From JAYZDF01 sp036337945 (GTDB lineage Bacteria > Myxococcota > Kuafuiibacteriia > Kuafuiibacteriales > Kuafuiibacteriaceae): a stretch of 50,648 nt of DNA. Location of the stretch: positions 1-50,648 of the forward strand of contig JAYZDF010000132.1 in NCBI GenBank assembly GCA_036337945.1. Reading direction: 5' to 3'. Of this stretch, positions 42,835 through 50,648 are shown piece after piece; position 1 is the first letter of the stretch; each line of letters opens with the position of its first letter. The translations under genes and the position numbers were made by a program. The notes beneath the pieces were generated by a model. The model was not told where the DNA came from, made no database searches, and saw only the letters and a program-made list of their open reading frames with translations.

Positions 42835-45395
42835 AAAAGCTTTTGTTGATCACAATCCTTGGGTTGAGCTCATGCGCTGTTGTCGAAACAACTGATGTTG
42901 GAAGTCGTGCTGAAGGTGAATCCTGCCGGCGAGTTTCAGACTGCCTGGCTGGGCTCGATTGCGTTGAATCATCCTCTGGGATGACTTGCTCTCGGATCGA
43001 TATGACTCAACAGGCACCGAGCGGCGGTCAGTCTTGCACAATGGACTCAGAGTGCGAAGAAAACTACTGCTGTGGAAACGGTGGCATCTGCCGGACGCAA
43101 CGGCCTGAGTTCGAGACTACATGCGGTAATGCAGAATGTAGCTTATGCGGTCTGTCCTACGACTGTGCGCCTGGCCTAGTCTGCAGTGGGTTTGGGCAAT
43201 GTTTGGATCCGAACCCCGGTCAACTCGAGACCTGCAATCGCACTGATGATTGCAGCACCTGTGGAACACTCTGTCTCGACGGCGTGTGTAAGACAGTCGG
43301 TGTGGCTGATGTAGGCGAAGCCTGTGCCGAGACAGCAGAGTGTCGACGTCCCTTGCTTTGCCACCCAATCCTTCAGGCGTGTGAGGCTCCACCTTTCTTC
43401 GCGGGCACTTCTTGCCAACGTTCAGAATCCGAAGGTGGTGCATTCCGGCCTTATTTCGTTGTTCCAAGACAGTCAGGGCCCATCATTGCTGGCCAGGGTA
43501 CGCCAGAAGAATTCTATCAACTGCCTTTCCCAAGCGATATTCGACTAAGCATGGGTAAACCTAATATGGCTGGGCATTACGCGCCCGATGCGGATGCTCT
43601 CGGATTTGATATCGGCAGTTTATATTTCGACGCGATCCAAGAAGACCTTGATGGCTACGGAGTTTCTCAGCCTGTTTTCTTCCGATATACCGACCCAATA
43701 GACCGTGGCACTGCAAGTTCGACCGCTGCAGAGCCAACAGTCATCATGGTGAATATCGACGCGGATTCACCAAATTATAAAAAACGAATTCCTACGCGGA
43801 TCTCGTATTCAACACAGAAAGGTCAATTCATTTGCGCGAATGCACTCGGTGTCGCACCCGTCGATGGATTCGCTCTTGATCCTGGAACGCTCTACGCGGT
43901 GATTTTGACCAAAGGAATTACAAGTAAATGGGGCTCTACTCCAATTCTTGATTTAGATTTTATCTCTATGCTCGAGGATAGTGAGCCAGAAGATTCAGTC
44001 CTGGCAGACGCGCACGCCGTCTTTGAACCGCTTCGTCAGTTTCTAAAAGAAGATCAACTCGACCAAGAACAGGTGGCTGTCGCAACGGTTTATCGAACCG
44101 GAAACCCAGGGAAGCTCGCACCAAAGATCCGCGAAGCAGTTCGTAGAGCGGATAGCCCCCAAATCGTAGAGTGGACGGTGTGCGGCTCTGGAGACACGAT
44201 CAGCTGCAATGCTACCAATGACCCTTTTGTAAATCCGAGAGATTGTAGCGGGAGCACAAAATTTGTCGAAATTCATGCGAAGATTCGGCATCCAATTCTA
44301 CAAAAAGGAAGCCGCCCCTATCGTCTTCCCCCGGAAGGAACCATCGAGTTAGACAATACGGGGAACCCGATTATTCAGGGATATGAAGAACTTTGCGTAT
44401 CTCTCACTATTCCCAATGACCGTCCAAAACCGGCGAATGGCTGGCCTGTCGTAATCTACGGACACGGAACAGGAGGCAATTTCACGACCGTCGCACGAAC
44501 CGGAACGATCTCAGACCGCCTTAGCCGTAACGGAATCGCCGCGATAGGCTTCGACGGGATGATGCATGGACCTCGTCAGTCAACGACGAGTACTTCACCC
44601 AGTAACTGGAAAGACCCAGGCCTTATCTTCTTCAACGCGCTGAACCCTCGTGCGAGTCAAGCCAACGTGATGCAAGGAGGGGCCGATATCTTTAACCTCG
44701 TGAGATTCGCAGAAACCGCAAACATGAGTTCTGGCAATATTCCCGGCCTTCGCGAAAACGTAAGCTTTAATTCTGATCAGATCATGTACTATGGTCATTC
44801 TCAGGGGACGGTTATCGCTCCACCAGCCATCGCTCACGAACCCAACCTAAAGGCGGTTGTTCTCACAGGCGCAGGCGCTGAGATAGGTCTTACTGTCGTC
44901 CACAAAAGGAAGCCAAACGACCTCACAGGCACGATCAAGGGTGTCCTTGGTGACCAAAGTATTTCTCGGTTACACCCAATGATTGGAGTGTTATCATGGT
45001 ACTTCGGAGACACCGACGCTGTAGCGTTTGGGCAATATTTCGCGAAGAATCGAGAGAAGCTCGGACGACCCGTGAACTATCTGCATGTCTTCGGCGTTGA
45101 CGACTTCTTTACCCCAGATGTCACTCAAAAAGCGTTAATCCGTGCAGGTGGATATCCAATTTTCGGTGACGTTCTCAGTCCGATAGACGGCTATAAATCT
45201 GATCTTACGGCCACCCAGGGCAATGTTGAGGTCAACGGTATCAAAGCCACAGTTGGTGCTTTACAATATGTAAACCCAACTCCAAACAGTGACGGCCACT
45301 TCACAGGAACTCAAAACCCCGCAGCAGTGAACGCCGTTCAACGATTCCTCAAATCTGCTATCGAAGAAACCAATGGAGCGATCATTCAACGATGA
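42831..45395 (+). CDS. Cys-rich lipoprotein with virulence-factor-lipase-like hydrolase domain
   Basis: 854 residues. The signal peptide ends with the good lipobox LGLSSC, so it is a lipoprotein, probably outer membrane. Residues about 20-195 hold about 30 cysteines in EGF/Dickkopf-like C-x-x-x-x-DC repeats. From about 220 the FPSDIRLS and PGTLYAVILTKGI stretches resemble the N-terminal domain of extracellular bacterial lipases (VolA/Lip type). The alpha/beta hydrolase part has an oxyanion-like VIYGHGTGG near residue 543, nucleophile GHSQG (near 654) and a downstream GVDDFFTPD plus a late histidine as candidate acid and base. Ester hydrolysis at the cell surface is likely; the substrate is unknown. 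ATGA overlaps join it to both neighbours. Confidence 0.86.
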   Translation: MKKLLLITILGLSSCAVVETTDVGSRAEGESCRRVSDCLAGLDCVESSSGMTCSRIDMTQQAPSGGQSCTMDSECEENYCCGNGGICRTQRPEFETTCGNAECSLCGLSYDCAPGLVCSGFGQCLDPNPGQLETCNRTDDCSTCGTLCLDGVCKTVGVADVGEACAETAECRRPLLCHPILQACEAPPFFAGTSCQRSESEGGAFRPYFVVPRQSGPIIAGQGTPEEFYQLPFPSDIRLSMGKPNMAGHYAPDADALGFDIGSLYFDAIQEDLDGYGVSQPVFFRYTDPIDRGTASSTAAEPTVIMVNIDADSPNYKKRIPTRISYSTQKGQFICANALGVAPVDGFALDPGTLYAVILTKGITSKWGSTPILDLDFISMLEDSEPEDSVLADAHAVFEPLRQFLKEDQLDQEQVAVATVYRTGNPGKLAPKIREAVRRADSPQIVEWTVCGSGDTISCNATNDPFVNPRDCSGSTKFVEIHAKIRHPILQKGSRPYRLPPEGTIELDNTGNPIIQGYEELCVSLTIPNDRPKPANGWPVVIYGHGTGGNFTTVARTGTISDRLSRNGIAAIGFDGMMHGPRQSTTSTSPSNWKDPGLIFFNALNPRASQANVMQGGADIFNLVRFAETANMSSGNIPGLRENVSFNSDQIMYYGHSQGTVIAPPAIAHEPNLKAVVLTGAGAEIGLTVVHKRKPNDLTGTIKGVLGDQSISRLHPMIGVLSWYFGDTDAVAFGQYFAKNREKLGRPVNYLHVFGVDDFFTPDVTQKALIRAGGYPIFGDVLSPIDGYKSDLTATQGNVEVNGIKATVGALQYVNPTPNSDGHFTGTQNPAAVNAVQRFLKSAIEETNGAIIQR

Positions 45396-46285
45396 AACCT
45401 ATAAGAATTAAGAATACGATACTCGGTTGCGCGGCAGCATTAGGACTCAACGCTTGTTCTGCCGGCGTGCCAATCCCAATTACCATCGACCACGATGAAT
45501 TTGTCTTCACCCTTTCGCTAGACGAAAGCTTGGATAATGCTGCCGAACAATTGAAAAGCTCTGGATTGCTGCCAGCCGAAACAACAGGCATACCTGAACT
45601 CTGGCCAAGAGAGCTCCCTAATTTGTGCCTCGACTTGCTAGTCGAAACAAATCCCGATGAAGGCGGCCGAATAGACCTCACTCCGGACCCAAATGATCCC
45701 GAAATTGACCCGGGCTTTGCGGACAACTTGAACGCACTTAACGATGGTTTGGTTGAATATATTGAAATTGAAGATCTGACTCTCAGAATCGAGCAAAACA
45801 CGCTCAATATCCCTCTGCCCGTCGCGGAAATCCAAGTCTCCGACGATAAAAACGCGGATATTGAAAATCGCGAGGCATGGAAAACAGTGGGAACAATCGG
45901 CGGGACCAGCATTCCATTAGGTTGTCAGGATCCGAAGTCAAACATTGGTGTCGCCGTTCAACCATCTGAGGTCACGGACCTGGAGCTAGGTTTTGTCCCA
46001 GGCGGAGAGAGCTTCCTCACCAACCAGATGGCCGATGAATATTGCGTTGAGCGAGAGAAAGCGGGTGAAGGCACAGGGACTTTACTGAACTGTAAAGAAT
46101 TTGCACTACGAGCTAGGACCCGAGTAGTACTCGATACTTTTCCTCCCTCAGAAACCTGCTCTGCCGCCGAGCCCTGTGGCTCCGGTTTTTCCTGCGTCGA
46201 CAACATTTGTCGTAAAGAGAAACCAAGTGGCATTCTAAGCCTTAGAATGATTCTCAGAGCAATTTTCTACGTCTCACCGTTCTAG
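45392..46285 (+). CDS. Putative surface lipoprotein, third gene of the barrel/lipase operon
   Basis: 297 residues with signal peptide and lipobox LGLNAC. Mostly beta-type and acidic, without a recognised domain; a Cys cluster of the EPCGSGFSCVDNIC type lies near residue 270, resembling the repeats of the neighbour. The ATG overlaps the lipase gene's stop in ATGA. The last 20 residues, after an 8-bp hairpin-forming repeat, look atypical (hydrophobic and basic), so a frameshift at the 3' end or an annotation artefact is possible. It may assist or anchor the lipase-like protein; that is inference from the coupling. Confidence 0.8.
   Translation: MKPIRIKNTILGCAAALGLNACSAGVPIPITIDHDEFVFTLSLDESLDNAAEQLKSSGLLPAETTGIPELWPRELPNLCLDLLVETNPDEGGRIDLTPDPNDPEIDPGFADNLNALNDGLVEYIEIEDLTLRIEQNTLNIPLPVAEIQVSDDKNADIENREAWKTVGTIGGTSIPLGCQDPKSNIGVAVQPSEVTDLELGFVPGGESFLTNQMADEYCVEREKAGEGTGTLLNCKEFALRARTRVVLDTFPPSETCSAAEPCGSGFSCVDNICRKEKPSGILSLRMILRAIFYVSPF
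46231..46249. repeat. Palindromic repeat inside the 3' end of the lipoprotein gene
   Basis: The sequence cattctaa-gcc-ttagaatg is a perfect 8-bp inverted repeat with a 3-nt loop, inside the last 55 bases of the lipoprotein reading frame. The stem is AT-rich and a short T-run (tttt) follows about 12 bases later. It could act as a weak terminator or reflect a real stop before it; it is not a strong structure. Confidence 0.35.
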
Positions 46286-46301
46286 GGACGCCCTTAGTAG
46301 A

Positions 46302-46796
46302 TTATGGAGCCTCAGGTAATTCTCGAGGCTTCCACAAGGCACGTAGATGACCTTTTACGTCTTCTGTGAGGTCTGACCATGATTCTATCGGAAGCTCAAT
46401 CCACGCAAAAGCCGCGGTCACAAATCGTACAGGTTGTTGGGAAATCGATGCAACCATATCTTCAAGCCCGGGATTGTGGCCAACAATCATCACGGCATGC
46501 TCCGTTCGTGGTCGAATCAGTTCAACCATACCCGGCACATCACAATGATACATATCAGGCTCAAGGAGCAGCGGCGTTTCATATTTTCCGGCAGCAAGAA
46601 AAGCCTCGGCAGTCTTTCGCGCGCGGACCGCAGTGGAGCAAAGGACGACATCAGGCCAAACCTCGTGAACCCTTGCCCAGCGCCCCATTCTTGGCGCTGC
46701 TCTCTTCCCTCGCTTGTTTAATGGACGGTCGTGGTCCGACAACGAATCATCTTTCCAGCTCGACTTGGCGTGTCTCAGTACAAATAATGTTTTCAA
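46302..46796 (-). CDS. SixA-like phosphohistidine phosphatase
   Basis: 164-residue histidine phosphatase of the SixA branch. The N-terminus has the catalytic RHAKSSW motif (arginine and histidine near residues 8-9), RPLNKRGKRAA continues it, and IVGHNPGLE near residue 104 supplies the second catalytic histidine. SixA removes phosphate from histidine of phosphotransfer proteins; members vary. The start is TTG 46796 because no ATG precedes the RHA motif. It converges with the 45392-46285 gene and is followed downstream by nothing on its strand for 16 bp. Length is normal for SixA. Confidence 0.9.
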   Translation of the reverse strand: MKTLFVLRHAKSSWKDDSLSDHDRPLNKRGKRAAPRMGRWARVHEVWPDVVLCSTAVRARKTAEAFLAAGKYETPLLLEPDMYHCDVPGMVELIRPRTEHAVMIVGHNPGLEDMVASISQQPVRFVTAAFAWIELPIESWSDLTEDVKGHLRALWKPRELPEAP

Positions 46797-46825
46797 TCTA
46801 CAACTCGTTTAGAAATGCCTAGGAC

Positions 46826-46860
46826 AAAAAAAAACCGGTGAACGCTGCCGCTCACCGGTT
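46826..46860 (-). terminator. Rho-independent terminator of the Cys-rich lipoprotein gene
   Basis: A perfect 9-bp stem (aaccggtga / tcaccggtt, 46833-46841 and 46852-46860) has a 10-nt loop and is followed on the minus strand by nine T residues (A-run 46826-46834 on plus). It lies 31 bp after the stop of the 46891-48423 gene and terminates that minus-strand unit, in front of the SixA-like gene. Confidence 0.9.
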
Positions 46861-46890
46861 CTTTTGAACCTTTACGCTTTAGGCCTAATT

Positions 46891-48423
46891 TTAGTTAGGC
46901 GCTGGAGCGCAGAAACCGAACCATTTTCCAACGACAGGACTGGTTGAGGTCTTCGCGTAAGGTACACAAACGAGGCTTGAGCCATTCATGAGTGTAGAGT
47001 CTGCACATTCGTTGATTTCGTACGGTGCTTGCGCAATCGTAGAAGACGTCGTGCAGTTACGCAGGCATCCAGGGACTGGAGACTGTTGACTACCGAGGTT
47101 CGCGCAGAAAGTACCCGTTGGGCAGGTGAAGATTTCACCATTTTCCCGAGAACCAACGCAATCTCCAGGGATAGAGTTTGGAGCTGGTTTTGGACGATAA
47201 GAGATGGTTTCCATTTGCGTCGCATCAAGTTCAGCTACAATTTCAGATTCTGGAGTAACTGGGCTAAGAACATCGAAACAGATGTCTGCTTGTCCAAACA
47301 CACCTTCCATCTGGTTGATGGTCAGAGATGGCATCGCGAAGCAGTTCCGGCCGTTTCCTTCTGAGCCAGGGCCAGCGCAAGCATTCACTGTGATGTTTTG
47401 AAGACCTTCGTCAGTCAACTTGTTGCATTCGTTTGAGCAGAGTCCCAGTTTTCCTTGAGAACCTGTTCCGAGGCTCTGGCAAGTTGCTGGTCCTAGCGCA
47501 GGGTCAGTAGTTCCTGGGCAAGAAGGCGCATCAGGGTCGCAAGTTTCGACACAAAAGCCTTCATCCAATCCAAGCGTAAAGAACGTTGGGTTTTGGCCGT
47601 TAGGGTCAAGAATTTCGTTGGTGAAACAGAATAGTTCTGCAGAACCAGTGTCGCACTGCTTGGTGTAGCCACCGCCACATCGAGCACCAACAGTACGTGC
47701 TTTGTCTGAGCAAATACCGACTGGGTTTCCGCCGCGGCTAAAGACACGTGGGTTACAGTACTGATTGTCACCTGTGCAGCCACCGGTTGGATCCATTGGC
47801 GTTGGTGAACATTCTTGCAGACAAGTACCTTCACCAGGTGAGTCTTCGCTCAAACGGAAGCAGGTCGCGTCGCCTTTGCAGCCTTCCATCTTTCGGCCGG
47901 CAAGAGAGTGCAGACGGCATCGGTCATCTTCGTTCTTTTCGGCTTCAACACAAATACCAACACCGTCAGCTCCGATATTTCGGCAGAGGGCTGCTGATTT
48001 GTTATCGCCTGGGTTACCAACAAGCTTACCAGCGCAGTCCATGTCGGTTTGGCATTGGTAAATACAAATGCCGAGCGTTACTTCTCCTGTTTGTTGGTCA
48101 ACATCGTAAGGTACGCAAACAGAAGCTGGGTCTACGCATGTTCCTTGAGCGGGTTCCATGGCCATTCCCATGGGGTCGTCTGGATTAGAGCAACGGCAAC
48201 CAGGAAAGTTTGGTGGGCAGGGTCCAGTGGGACCAGCATCAGTGCGAATACCAGAATCAGGTGTTCCATTTGATGCAGCATCTGGATTGACTGAAGCACC
48301 TGCATCAGCAACCGTGCCTCCAGGAGTCATGGATTGTTTAGGGTTGCCTTCTGAGCAAGCAGTGAAGATCAACGCGCTCATCAGTAGCGCGGAGAACGAG
48401 TATCGTTTTGTTGTACAGTGCAT
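46891..48423 (-). CDS. Cys-rich putative surface lipoprotein
   Basis: 510 residues. The signal peptide ends in IFTAC, a lipobox-like sequence, and an Ala/Asp/Gly/Pro-rich low-complexity linker follows up to about residue 65. The rest has more than 40 cysteines, spread over irregular repeats like GICIYQCQTDMDC and CLQECSP, in the style of myxobacterial surface proteins; no catalytic motif was found. It is the last gene of the minus-strand run (the Sel1-like gene ends 94 bp upstream) and ends at a strong terminator. AAAGGA lies 12 nt upstream of the ATG. Function unknown; adhesion or structural role inferred from the class. Confidence 0.87.
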   Translation of the reverse strand: MHCTTKRYSFSALLMSALIFTACSEGNPKQSMTPGGTVADAGASVNPDAASNGTPDSGIRTDAGPTGPCPPNFPGCRCSNPDDPMGMAMEPAQGTCVDPASVCVPYDVDQQTGEVTLGICIYQCQTDMDCAGKLVGNPGDNKSAALCRNIGADGVGICVEAEKNEDDRCRLHSLAGRKMEGCKGDATCFRLSEDSPGEGTCLQECSPTPMDPTGGCTGDNQYCNPRVFSRGGNPVGICSDKARTVGARCGGGYTKQCDTGSAELFCFTNEILDPNGQNPTFFTLGLDEGFCVETCDPDAPSCPGTTDPALGPATCQSLGTGSQGKLGLCSNECNKLTDEGLQNITVNACAGPGSEGNGRNCFAMPSLTINQMEGVFGQADICFDVLSPVTPESEIVAELDATQMETISYRPKPAPNSIPGDCVGSRENGEIFTCPTGTFCANLGSQQSPVPGCLRNCTTSSTIAQAPYEINECADSTLMNGSSLVCVPYAKTSTSPVVGKWFGFCAPAPN

Positions 48424-48517
48424 ATCTATTCGGTCCTTTCGATCGCCAACTCAGTTAACTAATCGTTTCAGGTATGGAAGCGGTGGTAAACTTGCCGGCC
48501 GCTCTATGTCAACAGAT

Positions 48518-49411
48518 CTAATGCTGAGTTGAGGTCCGCGTTTTGACCGATGCGCAACTTGAGCTGTCTCCCAACTGGCAAGCTTTTGCACGAAGCGAGG
48601 CTGCGATTTTTTTGTTCGGCGGGCCGCCGATTCCGGCTTCCAACAACTGCGCCAAACCCGAGCATCCAAGGGCCAGCTTTTTGGCACAGGCCGTACCATA
48701 GTAACTCCGGGCTTTTTCTCCGCTTCCTGCTTTTTGAGCAAGTTTGGCCGCTTTAACGCACGCATCAACATCACCATTAGCACAAGCAACAGCAGGAGAT
48801 TCAGGGGCAGCGTTCTCCACAGACGCAGGCTTGTCTCCAGTATTACTGTCTTTTTCCGGATTTTGGTCCGACTCTTCTTCGAGTCCATCAAGTTTCGCGA
48901 GAGCATCGTCAAGTGAACGTTGGGTTCTCTTTCGCTTTGTCTTCTTACGTCTTTTCGTAACGGGTTTCTCTTTCGGTCGATTGTCCGACACTTCGATGGT
49001 TTCCTTCTTCGCTGTCTCAACAGGCTCCACCAATTGCGCGTTTTTTTCTTCTGATTTTTTCCCTTCGACCTGACCTACTGAGTCAGTCGGAGGTGTTGGC
49101 GAATTAAGCTGAGGAGACTTCTTGGGAGCGAGATCGGGGCTTTCGACATCCTCTTTTTGACCGACAACTTGCTTAGGCGAAACTTGCTTTTTTGGGACGC
49201 TCATCAAAGCATATCCGACCCCGGCAAGTAGCGCCAAAGCTCCAACAACAACTAACGTCCCAACGGGAGACTTTTTATTCTTGGATAAAGTTTGTGGACG
49301 GGATTGACCGAAATTCGACGCGTCTCGAATTTCCTCCGGAATCTGGATTGAATCCGCGTCAAAACTCGGGCCGTCATCAAGATTAGGATTCGGTTTGCGC
49401 TCGCGGCTCAC
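48518..49411 (-). CDS. Single-pass membrane protein with Sel1-like C-terminal repeats
   Basis: 297 residues from GTG 49411, preceded by AGGGG at 7-nt spacing. One transmembrane helix (about residues 50-70) splits a 48-residue cytosolic N-terminus from the rest. A Lys/Pro/Ser linker follows, then a basic KRRKKTKRKR patch near 153-162 and an acidic stretch. The C-terminal 80 residues have Cys-containing Sel1-like helical repeats (ACANGDVDACVKAA, GTACAKKLALGCSGLA), similar to HcpA-type periplasmic repeats. Sel1 proteins mediate protein contacts. It is 18 bp after the SDR gene and part of the same minus-strand run. Confidence 0.8.
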   Translation of the reverse strand: MSRERKPNPNLDDGPSFDADSIQIPEEIRDASNFGQSRPQTLSKNKKSPVGTLVVVGALALLAGVGYALMSVPKKQVSPKQVVGQKEDVESPDLAPKKSPQLNSPTPPTDSVGQVEGKKSEEKNAQLVEPVETAKKETIEVSDNRPKEKPVTKRRKKTKRKRTQRSLDDALAKLDGLEEESDQNPEKDSNTGDKPASVENAAPESPAVACANGDVDACVKAAKLAQKAGSGEKARSYYGTACAKKLALGCSGLAQLLEAGIGGPPNKKIAASLRAKACQLGDSSSCASVKTRTSTQH

Positions 49412-49429
49412 ACTTCACCCCTACCACGT

Positions 49430-50308
49430 TTAGTCGTCGTTTTCCTCAGATAAGATACTGGGGAGATCGGCTTCTCTATGAAAGCCTGAAAACTTGGGCG
49501 TCGGCTCGTGCATAGGAATGGGGAAGGTCCGACGATAAAGTGATGAAGCACCATCAACTCTGATCGTCTCACCGGTGATGTAAGCTGCAGCGGGGGACAA
49601 CAAATAAGCGACTGCCGAGCTCACTTCACTCTCAGTGCCGAATCGCGACGCCGGAATTTGTTCTGGCAACGTCTTCAGTAACTCTAAAACGGGCTCCGGA
49701 TAATTTTTGAAGCCACTCGAAAGTATCAAGCCTGGAGCTACGGCATTGACACGTACGTGATTAGGTGCCCATTCCATTGCGGCCGTCTTCGTAAAATTGA
49801 CGACTCCGGCCCTAGCAGCCCCGGAATGACTCATCATAGGCATGCCGGACCACATATCTGCTACGATATTTACTATCGCACCGCCGTTATCGCCCATGTA
49901 TTGCGCAACTGCTTCACGACAAAGCAAGAAGGTACCAGTTAAATTGGTTTCAATGACAGCCGCCCAGCCGCGAACCGAGATGTTATCAATCGGCGCGGCG
50001 AACTGACCTCCTGCGTTGTTTACAAGAAGATTAAGTTGGCCATGTTCACTGATCGTCTCGGCGATAAGGTTTTTTATGTCGTCTTCGCTACGAATATTAC
50101 AGGCTTTTGAAAAAGCCTTACCCCCGTCTTGAGTGATCTCGTCTTTGACCCCATCGCACTTTTCGATATTGCGCGATGCTAAAACCACAGTCGCGCCGAG
50201 TGCCGACAACTCGTGGGCTATACATCGACCGATGCCACTGCCGCCTCCGGTAACAATTGCAACCTGTCCTTCAAAAAGATCCTGACGAAAAATAGAAGAG
50301 TAGCTCAT
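49430..50308 (-). CDS. SDR oxidoreductase, peroxisomal trans-2-enoyl-CoA reductase (PECR)-like
   Basis: 292 residues from ATG 50308; an open frame extends to 50461 but overlaps the upstream gene and lacks family features. Nucleotide binding is TGGGSGIGR near residues 20-28, followed by NNAGG. The classical YxxxK site is replaced by HSGAARAGV, which is shared with PECR-type enzymes that reduce trans-2-enoyl-CoA, and is followed by a typical SDR tail with GFKNYPEP and ITGETIRVDG. The likely role is NADPH-dependent reduction of an enoyl-CoA in fatty acid metabolism. The gene lies 37 bp after a partial tail-anchored gene and 18 bp before the Sel1-like gene. Confidence 0.9.
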   Translation of the reverse strand: MSYSSIFRQDLFEGQVAIVTGGGSGIGRCIAHELSALGATVVLASRNIEKCDGVKDEITQDGGKAFSKACNIRSEDDIKNLIAETISEHGQLNLLVNNAGGQFAAPIDNISVRGWAAVIETNLTGTFLLCREAVAQYMGDNGGAIVNIVADMWSGMPMMSHSGAARAGVVNFTKTAAMEWAPNHVRVNAVAPGLILSSGFKNYPEPVLELLKTLPEQIPASRFGTESEVSSAVAYLLSPAAAYITGETIRVDGASSLYRRTFPIPMHEPTPKFSGFHREADLPSILSEENDD

Positions 50309-50345
50309 ACCTATGACGCGTCTTCGCTCGTTTGTTCGGGAAGCG

Positions 50346-50648
50346 TCAACTATCCTGAATAAACAGGGCGTAGAAAAACACGAGAATACCGATAACGAAG
50401 AGAAGTTTTGCGAAAAAAAGCTTTTGCTGGCCCTTTTTCGTCCTTGTTTGTCGTGGCTCAAGACCGCCTAAGTTCTTTTCTTGAATCACGAGCGGACCTG
50501 AGGCTGTAGGCAAGGCGCTGTTTCCTGATGGTGCTTGCGGATTTTCCAGATTCTTAACCTTAGTGTCGGAATATAAAGCCGTTTGGGCGTGAAGATCGAC
50601 ATTATTTCCTTCTCTAGATAAGATATCGCCGCCAAATCCTAGCGGCGA
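50346..50648 (-). CDS. 3' end of a tail-anchored protein (partial)
   Basis: An open frame of 100 codons runs off the window's right edge and ends with TGA at 50346-50348. Its start is outside the window, so the N-terminus is unknown. The visible part has a low-complexity stretch, a basic region RQTRTKKGQQK, then one hydrophobic helix (AKLLFVIGILVFFYALFI) and a 3-residue end, so it is a C-terminal tail anchor much like that of the membrane kinase at 4212. That likeness is only in layout. It is upstream of the SDR gene by 37 bp on the same strand. Confidence 0.7.
   Translation of the reverse strand, partial: SPLGFGGDILSREGNNVDLHAQTALYSDTKVKNLENPQAPSGNSALPTASGPLVIQEKNLGGLEPRQTRTKKGQQKLFFAKLLFVIGILVFFYALFIQDS

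Noticed and set aside
48483..48512. Promoter with TTGACA before the 46891-48423 gene
   Set aside because: A perfect -35 hexamer lies at 48507-48512 on the minus strand, but the best -10 (TACCAC) is poor at 18-bp spacing.
1..50648. CRISPR arrays, tRNA or rRNA genes, insertion sequences and phage genes
   Set aside because: No regularly spaced repeats, tRNA-like cloverleaf with a T-loop outside coding sequence, transposase or phage motifs were found by eye.

Overview
The window looks like a chromosomal segment of a Gram-negative, predatory or saprophytic deltaproteobacterium-type organism, most likely a Myxococcota or Bradymonadales-like lineage of moderate GC. This is an inference from gene content. 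The pointers are several eukaryotic-like Ser/Thr kinases with HRDVTP/HRDISP catalytic loops, lipoproteins with N-terminal Asp/Ala/Gly-rich linkers and dense cysteine repeats, Ig-like plus LamG surface proteins, a HEAT-repeat and HD-GYP-like pair, and a type 2 isopentenyl diphosphate isomerase. No rRNA, tRNA, insertion sequence, phage gene or CRISPR array was seen. Coding density is very high: genes are packed, often overlapping, and no gap exceeds 300 bp if the small gene at 29551 is real.

Layout. 124-4069 (minus): Cys-rich/PPC lipoprotein, TauE/SafE permease, Ser/Thr kinase. 4212-6519 (plus): membrane-anchored kinase and an SGNH hydrolase lipoprotein. 6531-13676 (minus): a giant Ig-like/LamG/Cys-rich lipoprotein, a kinase with two C-terminal cyclic-nucleotide-binding domains, and a membrane protein. 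13698-17049: saccharopine-dehydrogenase-like enoyl reductase coupled to a free-standing archaeal-type ThrRS editing domain, TerC, a small membrane protein and an ATC-hydrolase-like protein. 17046-22203 (minus): a tight metabolic run of CoA-pyrophosphatase-type Nudix, aroC, BKACE, GNAT, aldo-keto reductase and YheT-type hydrolase. 22220-29401: dinB facing an SRPBCC-ALDH-mrfA-mrfB run, so three DNA repair genes meet tail to tail.

29551-34125 (plus): a small basic protein, a HEAT-repeat protein and a degenerate HD-GYP protein with a long acidic tail; the last two share an N-terminal module by eye. 34234-34812 (minus): an orphan leucyl-aminopeptidase N-terminal domain. 35056-38540 (plus): an MFS transporter, a pseudokinase, an unknown protein and a DUF309-like protein. 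38552-40670: divergent polyprenyl synthase and type 2 IPP isomerase, an isoprenoid pair. 40762-46285 (plus): a three-gene ATGA-coupled operon for a beta-barrel-like protein, a Cys-rich lipase-like lipoprotein and a second lipoprotein. 46302-50648 (minus): a SixA-like phosphatase, a Cys-rich lipoprotein with a clear terminator, a Sel1-like membrane protein, a PECR-like SDR and the 3' end of a tail-anchored protein cut by the window edge.

The most unusual items are the HEAT/degenerate HD-GYP module, the pseudokinase operon, the kinase with C-terminal tandem cNMP domains, the bacterial stand-alone ThrRS editing domain, and the coupled barrel/lipase/lipoprotein operon. Motif positions were read by hand; no database search was possible.
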